From NCBI RefSeq assembly GCF_009938015.1, contig NZ_AP021884.1, positions 744,001 through 808,000 on the forward strand: a DNA stretch of 64,000 bases, in the 5' to 3' direction. The notes beneath the pieces are model-generated. The model ran no database searches, had not been told where the DNA came from, and saw only the letters and a list, made by a program, of their open reading frames with translations. Below are positions 1-7,882 of the stretch, piece by piece. Position 1 is the stretch's first letter. Every line of letters starts with the position of its first letter. The position numbers and the translations under genes are program-made. The DNA comes from Sulfuriferula plumbiphila (GTDB taxonomy: Bacteria; Pseudomonadota; Gammaproteobacteria; Burkholderiales; Sulfuriferulaceae).

Positions 1-294
1 GGTGGTGACGCCGAAGACCACGAGCCAAGTGACGAACTGGAGGGAATACATCCCGGCATGTTGCGAGAAGTGATCGGTCAATTGTCCGAATGACGTCCAT
101 TTAAGACCACCAGGATTGATGGCCAGCGATTTGAGAAATGTGCTGCCGTTGGCGAACAGGAGGACGGCGATGACCATGATGCCGATGCCGATCCAGATTG
201 CCCACCAATCCTCCTTCAGATACAGATCCCCCCAACCTGGCCTGCGTACCTTGGCCACTTCGCTGCTTTCGTTCCACGAATCCTGCGTTGTCAT
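1..294 (-). CDS. Putative sulfate exporter (YeiH/UPF0324-type), N-terminal fragment
   Basis: The reading frame is open from an ATG at 294 to the window edge, so only the first 98 codons are present. The start has a good GGAGG ribosome site nine bases upstream. The product opens with a short hydrophilic tail, then a segment rich in Trp, Ile and Val (about residues 27-48), a linker, and the start of a second hydrophobic segment. This tail-plus-KEDWWAIW layout is what I recall from longer putative sulfate exporter family transporters, which are inner-membrane proteins. It lies 3' of the sulfite dehydrogenase genes on the same strand, which fits export of the oxidation product. The family call rests on a fragment and is moderate. 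Confidence 0.6.
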   Translation of the reverse strand, partial: MTTQDSWNESSEVAKVRRPGWGDLYLKEDWWAIWIGIGIMVIAVLLFANGSTFLKSLAINPGGLKWTSFGQLTDHFSQHAGMYSLQFVTWLVVFGVTT

Positions 295-698
295 GTTGGC
301 TTCCTCCATGTTGTCGGTTTATTGACTGTGGTACTGTCAAGGCTGTTCAATGGTTTCGGGACTCTAAGCCTTAGAGTAACTACGACCATCAACCAATACT
401 TGAGCCCCTCGAACCCTTAATAAATTAAATCCTCTTGGAGGACAGAAAGATTCAAGGTGCGCTCAACGCATGAAGTGCTTAAACTTGGCCATCCATGCGC
501 TGTTTTTGTGCTTGTATACTCCGCAACAGCCTGTCCTACAAAAGCAACTCCCGGCGTAGTCGCCCGGTATTGTCAGTGATCTCTTTGGCGTTACAGATCG
601 TTCGACAAAACCAGTATCTCTTCAGTAAACAAGAGCTACTACGACCACTCTATGCGCTGTCTTCTTCGTGCACTGCAGGGTGAATTTGTGGGGAAACC
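295..698. other. Intergenic region between sorB and the exporter gene
   Basis: About 400 bases without a convincing gene on either strand. The ORFs here are short and have no family resemblance. The part nearest the exporter is AT-richer and holds the inverted repeat at 361-377. I saw no clear Rho-independent terminator directly after sorB. Confidence 0.6.
361..377. promoter_or_regulatory. Inverted repeat upstream of the exporter gene
   Basis: ACTCTAA-gcc-TTAGAGT is a perfect 7-bp inverted repeat with a 3-bp spacer, centred about 75 bases upstream of the exporter start. It sits in AT-rich DNA where a regulator could act on that gene. YeiH-type genes are often next to LysR regulators, but none lies in this window, so the bound protein is unknown. 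Confidence 0.35.
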
Positions 699-1055
699 TC
701 AGGGTCGGACCCTATTTTTATGCCTTGGTTGTTCGGCGCCGTAGGTCTTCACCAGGTAATCCACCATCGCCGGGATGTCCTCGTCCGCGAACGGTGCATG
801 GAATGTCTTCTTCATTTTCTTGACGGTGACTTCCCAGTAAGTGCGTGGCGACGGCGGTTGATATTGCACGTACTGAGCCGAATGACAGACCAGGCAGTTT
901 TGCTGCACCAGTGGATAGCCGGGCAGATCGCTCGGCTGGTAGCGCGCGGTCTCTTCCGGCAAGGTGATCTCCAACGCCCAGACCGCAGAGGTCAACGTCA
1001 GCGACATCAGCAGCGCGAGCACGCCCCGCAAAGACTTGTTTTTTTGAATGTTCAT
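699..1055 (-). CDS. sorB: Sulfite dehydrogenase cytochrome c subunit (SorB-like)
   Basis: A 118-residue exported monohaem cytochrome c. Residues 1-28 form a Sec signal peptide. Cys54-x-x-Cys57-His58 is the haem c site, and Met81 is a plausible distal ligand. In SorAB enzymes this subunit takes electrons from the molybdenum subunit in the periplasm and passes them to cytochrome c. The start at 1055 was chosen over an upstream ATG because it has an AAGGAGG site and follows the sorA stop by only 10 bases. The adjacent SorA-like gene is the main reason for calling it SorB rather than a generic c-type cytochrome. Confidence 0.8.
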   Translation of the reverse strand: MNIQKNKSLRGVLALLMSLTLTSAVWALEITLPEETARYQPSDLPGYPLVQQNCLVCHSAQYVQYQPPSPRTYWEVTVKKMKKTFHAPFADEDIPAMVDYLVKTYGAEQPRHKNRVRP

Positions 1056-1065
1056 TGGTTCCTCC

Positions 1066-2352
1066 TTATGCCGCGACGACGCGCGTGGTTTCAACGACAT
1101 TGCGCATGTAGCCCGCAGGGTTCCACAACCCGGTCATGGGCTGGCTCTGGCCGATGCGGTTGAGCGCGCGCACCTTCAGCTCGTAAGTTCCCTTGCGGGG
1201 CGGTTTGAATGCCGCCGTCCATTCGCGGAACGAATAGCGGCCGAGATCCTTGCCCAGGCGCGCTGCGTTCCAGGTGCGGCCGCCGTCGGACGAGAAGGCG
1301 ACTTCGGCGATGCCATAGCCACCGTCGAAGGCGATGCCGCGCACCACGGTTTCCCGCCCGGCGTGTACCTTGGCCCCGTCGGTGAGACTGGTGATGAAGG
1401 AGCGGACGTTGAAACGGTTGATCGGCGTGGTCTTGGCCGGTGCCGTCCCCGGCTCGACACAGGCACACGCGTTGTCGGGGATGCGGTAGGCCGTATTCAT
1501 CCAGAAACCGTCGAACGCCTTGTCCAGCACGTGGATGTCCGACAGGTGCTTCACCCAGTAGGTACCGTAGTAACCCGGCACGATCAGCCGCACCGGGTAG
1601 CCGTTCAACATGGGCAAGTCCTCGCCGTTCATCGCCCAGGCCAGCATCACTTCGCCATCGAGGGCATGATCGATATTGAGCGCCTTCATGAAATCCGGAC
1701 CGCCTTCGATCGGGGGCATGTCCATGCCGTTGAAGCTCACCTGAACGGCGCCGGCTTGCACGCCAGCCTTCTCCAGCACTTTCTTCAGCGGCACCCCGGT
1801 CCAGCGTGCATTGCCCATCGCCCCATTGGAGAGCTGTCCGCCGTTGGCGCGCGGCGTGAAGTGACCGCGGCTGTTGCCCGAGCATTGGTTAACGGCGATG
1901 ATATCTACGGGATCAGCCAGGCGCTTGAGTTCGTCGAGCGACAACTCCAGCGGGGTATTCACCTTGCCGCCCACGCGCAGCCGGTAGGTTTGCGGGTCGA
2001 TGGAGGTGGGAATGCCGCTCCAGTGATAGCGCACGAAAAAGGCATCATTCGGCGTGATCAGCCCATCATTGAAGACGCTAAAGGGTGTCTCAAGTTGCGG
2101 CGGCCGACTGGTCAGCAGAATCAGCGGCCGCTTTTGAGGAAAGGCGACCAGCTCGCGCTCGCCATTCTCGAACGGCAACATCACCTGCGCGGCACCAGCG
2201 GCGAGCGCCTGCAAGGGCCCCGCCCCCAGAGTGCCGCCGACACCGAGCGCACCCAGATATTTCAATAGCGTGCGTCGCGATTCCTGATAGGGTGCCGCAG
2301 TCTGACTGTCTTTCGCCTCAGGGGGGGATAGTGAAATCAAGGTCTTGCTCAT
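1066..2352 (-). CDS. sorA: Sulfite dehydrogenase molybdopterin subunit (SorA/SoxC family)
   Basis: A 428-residue protein of the sulfite oxidase superfamily, expected to oxidise sulfite to sulfate in the periplasm. A twin-arginine signal (Arg26-Arg27 followed by TLLKYLG and a hydrophobic stretch) indicates Tat export of a cofactor-loaded enzyme. Cys157 in NQCSGNSRG is the expected molybdenum ligand. The molybdopterin domain spans roughly residues 80-290 and the Mo-co dimerisation domain the rest. The CSGNSR form resembles SorA/plant-type enzymes more than SoxC, which carries CGAN. The start at 2352 has a GAGGAGA site, and the longer upstream frame overlaps the anti-sigma gene. It lies in one unit with sorB and an ECF sigma pair. 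Confidence 0.85.
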   Translation of the reverse strand: MSKTLISLSPPEAKDSQTAAPYQESRRTLLKYLGALGVGGTLGAGPLQALAAGAAQVMLPFENGERELVAFPQKRPLILLTSRPPQLETPFSVFNDGLITPNDAFFVRYHWSGIPTSIDPQTYRLRVGGKVNTPLELSLDELKRLADPVDIIAVNQCSGNSRGHFTPRANGGQLSNGAMGNARWTGVPLKKVLEKAGVQAGAVQVSFNGMDMPPIEGGPDFMKALNIDHALDGEVMLAWAMNGEDLPMLNGYPVRLIVPGYYGTYWVKHLSDIHVLDKAFDGFWMNTAYRIPDNACACVEPGTAPAKTTPINRFNVRSFITSLTDGAKVHAGRETVVRGIAFDGGYGIAEVAFSSDGGRTWNAARLGKDLGRYSFREWTAAFKPPRKGTYELKVRALNRIGQSQPMTGLWNPAGYMRNVVETTRVVAA

Positions 2353-2419
2353 TTTTTTTGTCTCCTCATGGTGGTATCTCTTATGGTTTGGGTGCCGGAT
2401 GCCCGTGCGCTGGACCGAA

Positions 2420-2992
2420 CTATCCGGACGGCTTGGTGAGACTGGCCTGCGCGAAGGCCAGGGCTTTCTTCTTCTGGGCCACCAGCACCAGCGGCTTGCC
2501 CTCGCGCGAGCTGACCACCTGCCAGTAGACATTGCCCCACCAGCCACTGCCTTCTTTCAGTTTGACTGGTGCGTCGAACGCGAACACGGTGACCATGCCG
2601 CCCTTTTCGAAGAAGGTGGTCAGGTGATACGCCAGCTTGCCGTCGATCTCGCAAGGCCGCATCAATTGCGGGTAGCCGGGCACGATCTGCCGATCTCCCA
2701 GACCCAAGTGCTTGAGCAGCGACCGGGCCTCCATGAAGTTGCCGCGCAGCGTGCGCTCGTAGTACTCGTGTTCGATCGCATCGCGCACCAGCGCGGGCGG
2801 GCGCATCGCCAGCACACCGCCTACACCGGTGACGAGCAACAGTAGTGCGCCGATGCTGCCCTGTATGTGGCGGCGCGCCAGCAACGGGGTGCGCCGCAGC
2901 AAGTGCGCCGGCGCCTGGCCGGGTTCAAAGGCCAGCGCCAACTCGGCGCGAACGCGCAGGTCAAACTCGCTGTCTTGGGGATCATGGGTCAT
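2420..2992 (-). CDS. Single-pass membrane anti-sigma-factor-like protein (possibly DUF3379)
   Basis: A 190-residue protein with a basic N-terminal cytoplasmic part of about 43 residues, one transmembrane helix near 45-65, and a periplasmic C-terminal domain containing GMVTVFAFD and WQVVSSREG stretches. It starts one base after the ECF sigma stop codon, the usual place for a cognate anti-sigma factor. I see no zinc-finger HxxxCxxC motif. The function is inferred from topology and position; it may match DUF3379, which I cannot verify here. The sorA start is 67 bases downstream, so sigma, anti-sigma and sorAB may share one transcript. Confidence 0.65.
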   Translation of the reverse strand: MTHDPQDSEFDLRVRAELALAFEPGQAPAHLLRRTPLLARRHIQGSIGALLLLVTGVGGVLAMRPPALVRDAIEHEYYERTLRGNFMEARSLLKHLGLGDRQIVPGYPQLMRPCEIDGKLAYHLTTFFEKGGMVTVFAFDAPVKLKEGSGWWGNVYWQVVSSREGKPLVLVAQKKKALAFAQASLTKPSG

Positions 2993-2993
2993 C

Positions 2994-3551
2994 TCAAACC
3001 TTTCGCAGCACGGTGGCCGGGACGGCAGGTGCGGTGCCAGGGCTGCATAAGGGTTGCGGTCGCGTCGGCACCGCCATCGCCGCCTTCAGCGCGTCGCGTG
3101 CCCGAGCCAGTCTGGAGAGTACCGTGCCTGGCGCAATCTCCAGCGCTTCGGCCATCTGCGTGGTCGGCATGTCGTCGAAGTAGTACAGCACCAGCACCTC
3201 GCGGTGGATCGGTGCGATGCGGGACAGCGCCTTCACCACGTCGAGCCTGTCATCCAGGCCGACATCGGGCGCCTCCTGCTCGGGCAGATCCGCGTCGTCC
3301 AGCGACTGTGGTCCCGGCGTTAAATGACGCAGCGCGCCGCGCCGCATGATCTGGAACAGCCAGGCGCGCGCCAACTCGGGCTGGCGCAACTGGTCGCGGT
3401 GTTTCCAGGCGTTGGCGTAGCAGTCCTGCACCACGTCCTCGGCCACCGCGCGCGAGCCGGTCAAAGCCCATGCGCTACGCAACAGGAAGCGATAGTGCTC
3501 GCGCACCCATTGGTTATAGCTGGACTCGGCTGATTGAAATAACTGAAACAT
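2994..3551 (-). CDS. ECF-type RNA polymerase sigma factor
   Basis: A 185-residue group 4 sigma factor. Region 2 (about residues 15-80) contains the HYRFLLRSAWALTGSRAVAEDVVQDCYANAWKH-type pattern, and region 4 (about 115-170) contains YYFDDMPTTQMAEALEIAPG, the DNA-recognition helix pattern. It is first in a same-strand series with a membrane anti-sigma-like protein and sorAB. This suggests it controls sulfite oxidation or responds to sulfite or redox stress at the envelope, which is inference. A TTGACC hexamer lies about 50 bases upstream on the minus strand with only a weak -10, so its own promoter is unclear. Confidence 0.9.
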   Translation of the reverse strand: MFQLFQSAESSYNQWVREHYRFLLRSAWALTGSRAVAEDVVQDCYANAWKHRDQLRQPELARAWLFQIMRRGALRHLTPGPQSLDDADLPEQEAPDVGLDDRLDVVKALSRIAPIHREVLVLYYFDDMPTTQMAEALEIAPGTVLSRLARARDALKAAMAVPTRPQPLCSPGTAPAVPATVLRKV

Positions 3552-4062
3552 GTGTATAAGAGCACGGAGTAGGCCGCGTCATTCCATCAGGTCAACAAAA
3601 TTCCGTCTTCGACCTGTAACACCCGTCGACGCTTTGCGGTGAAGCTACGAGACAGCCAGCCTCGCCAGCGTCATTCCGACTGTTCTCCCCATTTCCTGTG
3701 CTACCCCTTGCCGGGACAACAAAGCGGGATCATGTGCACAACCGCTAATTGCGGCAACAAGTAGAATGATGACCAAAAGCGGAAATCTCGTTTTATTTTC
3801 TTTATTTAATGCATAACATGTTAGCTAACCGGGTGGCGGAACGCGCAGCGCGGCGGGAACCCAAAAGCGCCGCTTTTTGAAACAAAAAGGCCACATCTTG
3901 CTTTATAAGATCCCCCCTCCATTGCTACGGATAATAGAGTTAAGCGCATAAAAAAATGGGCAGCACCGGATTCTGTTTTTTCCGGTGTGTTTTCGGCTTG
4001 GTGGGTGACCTCTGTTGTAGGCAAATTAGCTCGATCGACATGCGCTTCGTTTGGCGCCCATG
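3552..4062. other. Intergenic region upstream of the ECF sigma gene
   Basis: About 510 bases. The half nearest 4062 holds a terminator for the envelope-gene unit. The half nearest 3551 must hold the ECF promoter. The middle (about 3760-3830) is AT-rich, and no ORF in it looks coding. Confidence 0.6.
3950..3987 (-). terminator. Rho-independent terminator of the envelope-gene unit
   Basis: On the minus strand CACCGGA pairs with TCCGGTG (7 bp, 10-base loop) and is followed within six bases by a run of T. It lies about 75 bases downstream of the last gene of the unit. Confidence 0.65.
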
Positions 4063-5085
4063 CTACACCCCCACCTTCTCCCCGGCCTTTTTCGGGGCGC
4101 CGTTTCCCGGATGCTGCCACAGCGCCTTGCCTGCGAACAGGGCAAAAACCGGTGCGCCTGCGATCAGGTACCAGTAGTAGGTGGTGAAGCGCCACATCAG
4201 GAGGACTGCGCCCAGCGTCGCGTGATCGAGCACCGGCGCCAGCAGCGCGGTGAAGCTCAATTCAACGCCGCCGCTGCCGCCGGGCAGCATGCTGAACTGG
4301 CCGGCGGTCAGCGCCAGCATCTGGATGAGGAAGCTGTAGGCCCAGGAGATATGACGATCCAGCCCCACAATGAGCACATACAGAATGCTATAGCGCATCA
4401 GCCAATGGCCCACGCACAGCACGTAGATGGCGAGCAGGCGTGCGCGTGACAGGCCCAGGGTGAGACGCAATCCCTGGCGGAAGCGCAACAGCATACGAGC
4501 CAAGCGTCGGCGGGCAGCAGGGGAAACCCGCCACTTCCGCAAGTGCTTGCCACCCCATAGCAAGGCGGAACGATGGTGTCTTGCCGCCAGCCATGCCAGG
4601 GCCATGACGCTCATCAGCAATCCTGCCAGCAGCGCAAGCTGCCAGCCTGCCCGCAGCTGTTCTGGCTGGATGAACAGGGCAAGCGCGATGACAAGCAGTG
4701 CCGTGGTAAAGAACAGCATATCCATCAGGACATCCAGCGCATACAGGGCAGCGCCATCGCTGCCGGGTACGCCATGGCGTCGCAGCAGGAATACATAGGT
4801 GAGGGGACCGCCGCTGCCCGCCGGTGTGGCGCAAAAGGCGAATTCAGTGGCCATGACCGTGGCCAGGGCACGTCCGTGCGCCATGGGCTGCCCGATGCCG
4901 CTGAGCATGAGGCGCAAGCGCCCGGCGTTGAAATTCCAGCCGACGAAAATCATCGTCAGCACCACGCCCAGCAGGGATAACGGAAATGTCGCCAGACGCT
5001 GGAACAGACCGCTGCCGCCATACAACAGCGGAATACTCAGACCCAGTACCAGCCCAAACGCCACAAGCCAGAGGGAGCGCCTCAT
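4063..5085 (-). CDS. Lysylphosphatidylglycerol synthase-type integral membrane protein (UPF0104)
   Basis: A 340-residue protein with about eight hydrophobic helices and no soluble catalytic domain. It matches the stand-alone membrane half of LPG synthases (LPG_synthase_TM). Recognisable features are the FAFCATPAGSGGP stretch near residue 85 and QFSMLPGGSGGVE near 270, which are typical Gly/Pro-rich turns of the family. Such proteins are often beside glycosyltransferases and are suspected flippases or lipid-modifying partners, but substrates are rarely known. Its start overlaps the preceding deacetylase stop by four bases, so translation is probably coupled. A terminator follows. Confidence 0.8.
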   Translation of the reverse strand: MRRSLWLVAFGLVLGLSIPLLYGGSGLFQRLATFPLSLLGVVLTMIFVGWNFNAGRLRLMLSGIGQPMAHGRALATVMATEFAFCATPAGSGGPLTYVFLLRRHGVPGSDGAALYALDVLMDMLFFTTALLVIALALFIQPEQLRAGWQLALLAGLLMSVMALAWLAARHHRSALLWGGKHLRKWRVSPAARRRLARMLLRFRQGLRLTLGLSRARLLAIYVLCVGHWLMRYSILYVLIVGLDRHISWAYSFLIQMLALTAGQFSMLPGGSGGVELSFTALLAPVLDHATLGAVLLMWRFTTYYWYLIAGAPVFALFAGKALWQHPGNGAPKKAGEKVGV

Positions 5086-5834
5086 GGGCAGCTATTCACC
5101 CATTGCGCCTTGGTTTGCGGAGTTCGGGTGGCTAACAGTGTTTCCAGTGTTTCCAGCCAGAAACGCACGGCCTCGCCATAGCGCATGTCTATGGGATGCA
5201 GACCCAGCCTCAACAGGGGGCTGGATAAGCTTTGCGTCAGACGGAACCGGTTCCAGTGGCGCGAGGCCAGACGCCGCCAGGCGCTGCGCGAGCTCCACAC
5301 CAGCGTTGGCGTGTCCAGGCGCTGCCAATCCGGCAGGCGGATGAGTCCGCTCAGGTCGCTGGTGTAGCGCAGCGGGAAGTGGCGCAGGGCGGCTTGCGTT
5401 CCCTTGCTCATCAGCCAGGCCGGGGCGACGAAGCCGGCCACCGGCCAATGATAGCGGCTGAACAGTTCCAGTCCCCATTCCAGGCGTTCCCTGGCGCGCA
5501 TTTCATCCAGACTATAGAACTCGCCTTCATGCGTGTAGATGCGGCGCATGAACAGATTCACCGGGCTGGGGTAGAGGGGGCTGTCATCGTTGTGATAATA
5601 ACCATGCAGAACGACTTCGTCGCCACGTGCGATACGCTGCTCGATGGCGTTCCTGAAGTCCGGAAAGCGGTCCAGGTGGAGTTGGCGGTGGAAGTCGGGT
5701 ACTACCAACAAGGTCAAGGGTACGCTTCCCATGGCATCCACCGCATGGATGAAGTCCCGGTAGACCGCCCAGCTTGCCGGCGTCACGTCATGCAGAACCA
5801 CACTGACGGCAAGGCTGGCAGGCTGATCAGGCAC
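5082..5834 (-). CDS. DUF2334 polysaccharide deacetylase-like protein
   Basis: A 250-residue protein related to the NodB/polysaccharide deacetylase superfamily. The N-terminal strand VSVVLHDVTPAS supplies the family's His-Asp pair, and RGDEVVLHGYYHND near residues 70-85 supplies the HxxxH-like metal site. AGFVAPAWLMS resembles the later arginine/proline motif. No signal peptide is evident, so it may act in the cytoplasm on a lipid-linked sugar. It overlaps the upstream GT4 gene by eight bases and the downstream membrane gene by four. The three probably modify one envelope glycan or glycolipid. The exact substrate is unknown. Confidence 0.8.
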   Translation of the reverse strand: MPDQPASLAVSVVLHDVTPASWAVYRDFIHAVDAMGSVPLTLLVVPDFHRQLHLDRFPDFRNAIEQRIARGDEVVLHGYYHNDDSPLYPSPVNLFMRRIYTHEGEFYSLDEMRARERLEWGLELFSRYHWPVAGFVAPAWLMSKGTQAALRHFPLRYTSDLSGLIRLPDWQRLDTPTLVWSSRSAWRRLASRHWNRFRLTQSLSSPLLRLGLHPIDMRYGEAVRFWLETLETLLATRTPQTKAQWVNSCP

Positions 5835-6942
5835 GGCGGCTTTCCTCTGTTTTCTGGTCTGTATGGCCGGTTAATTCGTGATATTGCCCGAGGAGTTGAA
5901 CCAGTATCCTGTCCCAGGCATAAAACTCCTCGACCCGTTTGCGGGCCAGGCGACCCATGCCATGGTGGCCGTCGGCAAACAGGTTGCGCGCGGCTTGCGC
6001 CAGTGCCGGGGCGCTCACCGTTTCGGCCAGCAGGCCGCAACCGGGCACGACCAGTTCGGCGACCGCGCCCTTGCGGGTGCCGATTACCGGAATGCCGCTC
6101 GCCATTGCCTCGAGCACCACCAGGCCGAAGGTCTCGCTGTCACCGGCGTGAATCAGCGCATTGCTGCTGGCCAGATAGCGGGCGATCCGGTCAGCCGGGA
6201 CATACTCATGGATCACGCTGACGTTGTCTGGCACGCCGCGCGGCATGCCCGGCCCAACCAATAGTAAATGATAATTTTTGCCCAATAGTTCCATGGTCCG
6301 GAGCAGTATGGGGATATTTTTTTCGCGTGCGGCGCGGCCGGCGAAGATGAGCAGGTAAACGCCGTCAGCAATGCCCAGTGCCTGTTTAAGGGACGGATCC
6401 CGATGGCGCGGATGGAATTGCGTGGTATCGACCCCGAGCGGTTGCAGTCTCACCCTTTCCACGCCCAGCCTGAGCAGTTTGTCGGCCATCACCTGACTGG
6501 GTGCGAGAACGCGGTCAAACTGGCGGTAAAGTTTGCATATGTAGCTGTCCAGTAAAGGATCCGTCCAGTGTCCGAGCCGGGAATTCACCAGGCGCGGCAA
6601 ATCGGAGTGATAAAAGCCGACCGCCGGTACGCCCAGGCATTGTCCCGCGTCTATGCAGGCCCATGCCGTGACGTAAGGATCGCCAGCCTCGATGAGGTCC
6701 GGGCGAAGCCGGGTCAGGGTGTCCACCCAGCTTTTTTTGCGCAGCGGAAACCGGTAGCCATGGCCAAAAGGGAGTAGCGGCGCCGGTACAGTGTGGAAGA
6801 AATCATGGTGGGCGCGTTGCGAACCCGGAACAACCAGGCTGTGTTGCGCGCGTCCCGTCAACCCACGGTGTTTGGCTTCAAGATAGGTACGTACGCCGCC
6901 ACTGACCGGCGTATAGAACATGGTGACGTCAGCGATATGCAT
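5827..6942 (-). CDS. GT4-family glycosyltransferase
   Basis: A 371-residue GT-B retaining glycosyltransferase. The N-terminal Rossmann half begins with a TPVSGGVRTYLE-type acceptor loop. The C-terminal half carries LLIFAGRAAREKNIP (nucleotide-sugar site) and the E-x7-E motif in ETFGLVVLEAMASG near residue 270. The best resemblance is to mannosyl/glucosyltransferases that act on lipid acceptors (MgtA-like). It is the first gene of a three-gene overlapping unit with a deacetylase and an LPG-synthase-type membrane protein. Donor and acceptor cannot be read from sequence. Confidence 0.85.
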   Translation of the reverse strand: MHIADVTMFYTPVSGGVRTYLEAKHRGLTGRAQHSLVVPGSQRAHHDFFHTVPAPLLPFGHGYRFPLRKKSWVDTLTRLRPDLIEAGDPYVTAWACIDAGQCLGVPAVGFYHSDLPRLVNSRLGHWTDPLLDSYICKLYRQFDRVLAPSQVMADKLLRLGVERVRLQPLGVDTTQFHPRHRDPSLKQALGIADGVYLLIFAGRAAREKNIPILLRTMELLGKNYHLLLVGPGMPRGVPDNVSVIHEYVPADRIARYLASSNALIHAGDSETFGLVVLEAMASGIPVIGTRKGAVAELVVPGCGLLAETVSAPALAQAARNLFADGHHGMGRLARKRVEEFYAWDRILVQLLGQYHELTGHTDQKTEESRRA

Positions 6943-7351
6943 ACGTGGAGCTTACCATTGCGACCTTACAATTTATCCAGGAGCCTGTCGGACCTGAAGA
7001 ATCGTAGCGAAAAGCTTCAAGCAGGCAATCCGCACAGCCGATTCCCTTTAAGTCCGGGCTCCCAGGACACATTGGGCAAATGATCGTGCCTTGAAGCGAG
7101 GCGTGAAACTGACGGATTGAAGAGTATGCACGGATCAAAGCGACGGTCAATAGTTAGGCATTATTCTGCCGTCTTTGACTGCAAGTGTATGTCTGTTTGC
7201 GCACATTATTATATTGCCGCAATGGGTACGACATTTTTATACACCATAACTGATGATCCGAATGTGTTCTGCCGGTATCTCTATCAAGGGGCGATAAAAA
7301 TGAGCCTTATGCATGTATTTACCCGGTCCACCCTGGTTCTGGCACTGGCGG
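6943..7351. other. Intergenic region between recX and the GT4 gene
   Basis: About 410 bases between the GT4 start and the recX stop. A minus-strand frame over 6929-7150 has Cys-x-x-Cys-like spacing (CPMCPG and CADCLL) but no recognisable family and could be a remnant. The 7200-7300 portion is AT-rich and leads into a possible truncated signal peptide at 7300. Confidence 0.5.
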
Positions 7352-7356
7352 CTATT
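7300..7356 (+). pseudogene. Possible 5' stub of an exported protein gene abutting recX
   Basis: An ATG at 7300 follows an AGGGG-like site and encodes MSLMHVFTRSTLVLALAA, which looks like the start of a Sec signal peptide. The frame then runs antisense through the recX 3' end and loses protein-like character. It may be the leftover beginning of a gene truncated by a rearrangement, or chance. Confidence 0.2.
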
Positions 7357-7798
7357 CGATGGTGCCCAGTATTTTCCGGATCACGTCCCACACAAATCCC
7401 CGGCTCTGCAAAAAGCGTATCTGCCTGGCTTGTTCCTGCGCGCTGGCGGGAATCTGCCCGAATTTGCGCGCCCATACGGCGCGGGCGCGTTCCAGTTCGG
7501 TGTCGCGGACGTTGGCCAGGGTAGTGTTGATCAGGTCTTCGTCGATGCCTTTTTCGCGTAATTCAAACGCGAGTTTACGGCTGCCGTAGCGGCTTTGTCT
7601 GGCATTGACCATCTGCTCTGCGTAACGCGCATCGGATAGCCAGCCACGCGCTTGCAGGTCGTCGAGGAGGGTATTCAGTTCATCCGGGCTGTCGGTGTGC
7701 GGGGCGAGCTTGCGCATCAGTTCCATGCGGGAATGTTCGCGCCGGGAGAGGGCTTCGAGCGCGCGCGCGCGCAGGGATTTTTCAGGGGGCTTGGGCAT
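7352..7798 (-). CDS. recX: Regulatory protein RecX
   Basis: A 148-residue modulator of RecA filaments. It is made of three-helix repeats, with family landmarks LSRREHSRMELMRKL, ARGWLSDARYAEQMVNAR, SRKLAFELREKGI and the final FLQSRGFVWDVIRKIL. It lies directly downstream of recA on the same strand, separated by a hairpin. The ATG at 7798 is preferred because a GGAAG site is seven bases upstream; an ATG two codons earlier is possible. Confidence 0.93.
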   Translation of the reverse strand: MPKPPEKSLRARALEALSRREHSRMELMRKLAPHTDSPDELNTLLDDLQARGWLSDARYAEQMVNARQSRYGSRKLAFELREKGIDEDLINTTLANVRDTELERARAVWARKFGQIPASAQEQARQIRFLQSRGFVWDVIRKILGTIE

Positions 7799-7834
7799 TA
7801 CCATGCTTCCAGCCGGTGCCGCGGTTCCAGGTTT

Positions 7835-7871
7835 ATGCCGTCATTCCAGGCTTGGCCAGAAATGACGGCAT
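7835..7871 (-). terminator. Hairpin between recA and recX, likely attenuator
   Basis: ATGCCGTCATT (7835-7845) and AATGACGGCAT (7861-7871) form a perfect 11-bp inverted repeat with a 15-base loop. No long T run follows on the minus strand, so it may be a leaky terminator or RNA-stability element. In E. coli a partial terminator between recA and recX keeps RecX scarce, and this hairpin is in the same position. Confidence 0.55.
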
Positions 7872-7882
7872 CGCGGTGATAA

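Noticed and set aside
1048..2268. A 406-codon plus-strand frame opposite sorA
   Set aside because: Antisense shadow of a well-supported Tat-exported enzyme; composition is His/Arg/Val-biased and no motif is present.
7741..7800. GC dinucleotide run in recX resembling a simple repeat
   Set aside because: It encodes the in-frame Arg-Ala stretch of RecX and is ordinary codon bias.
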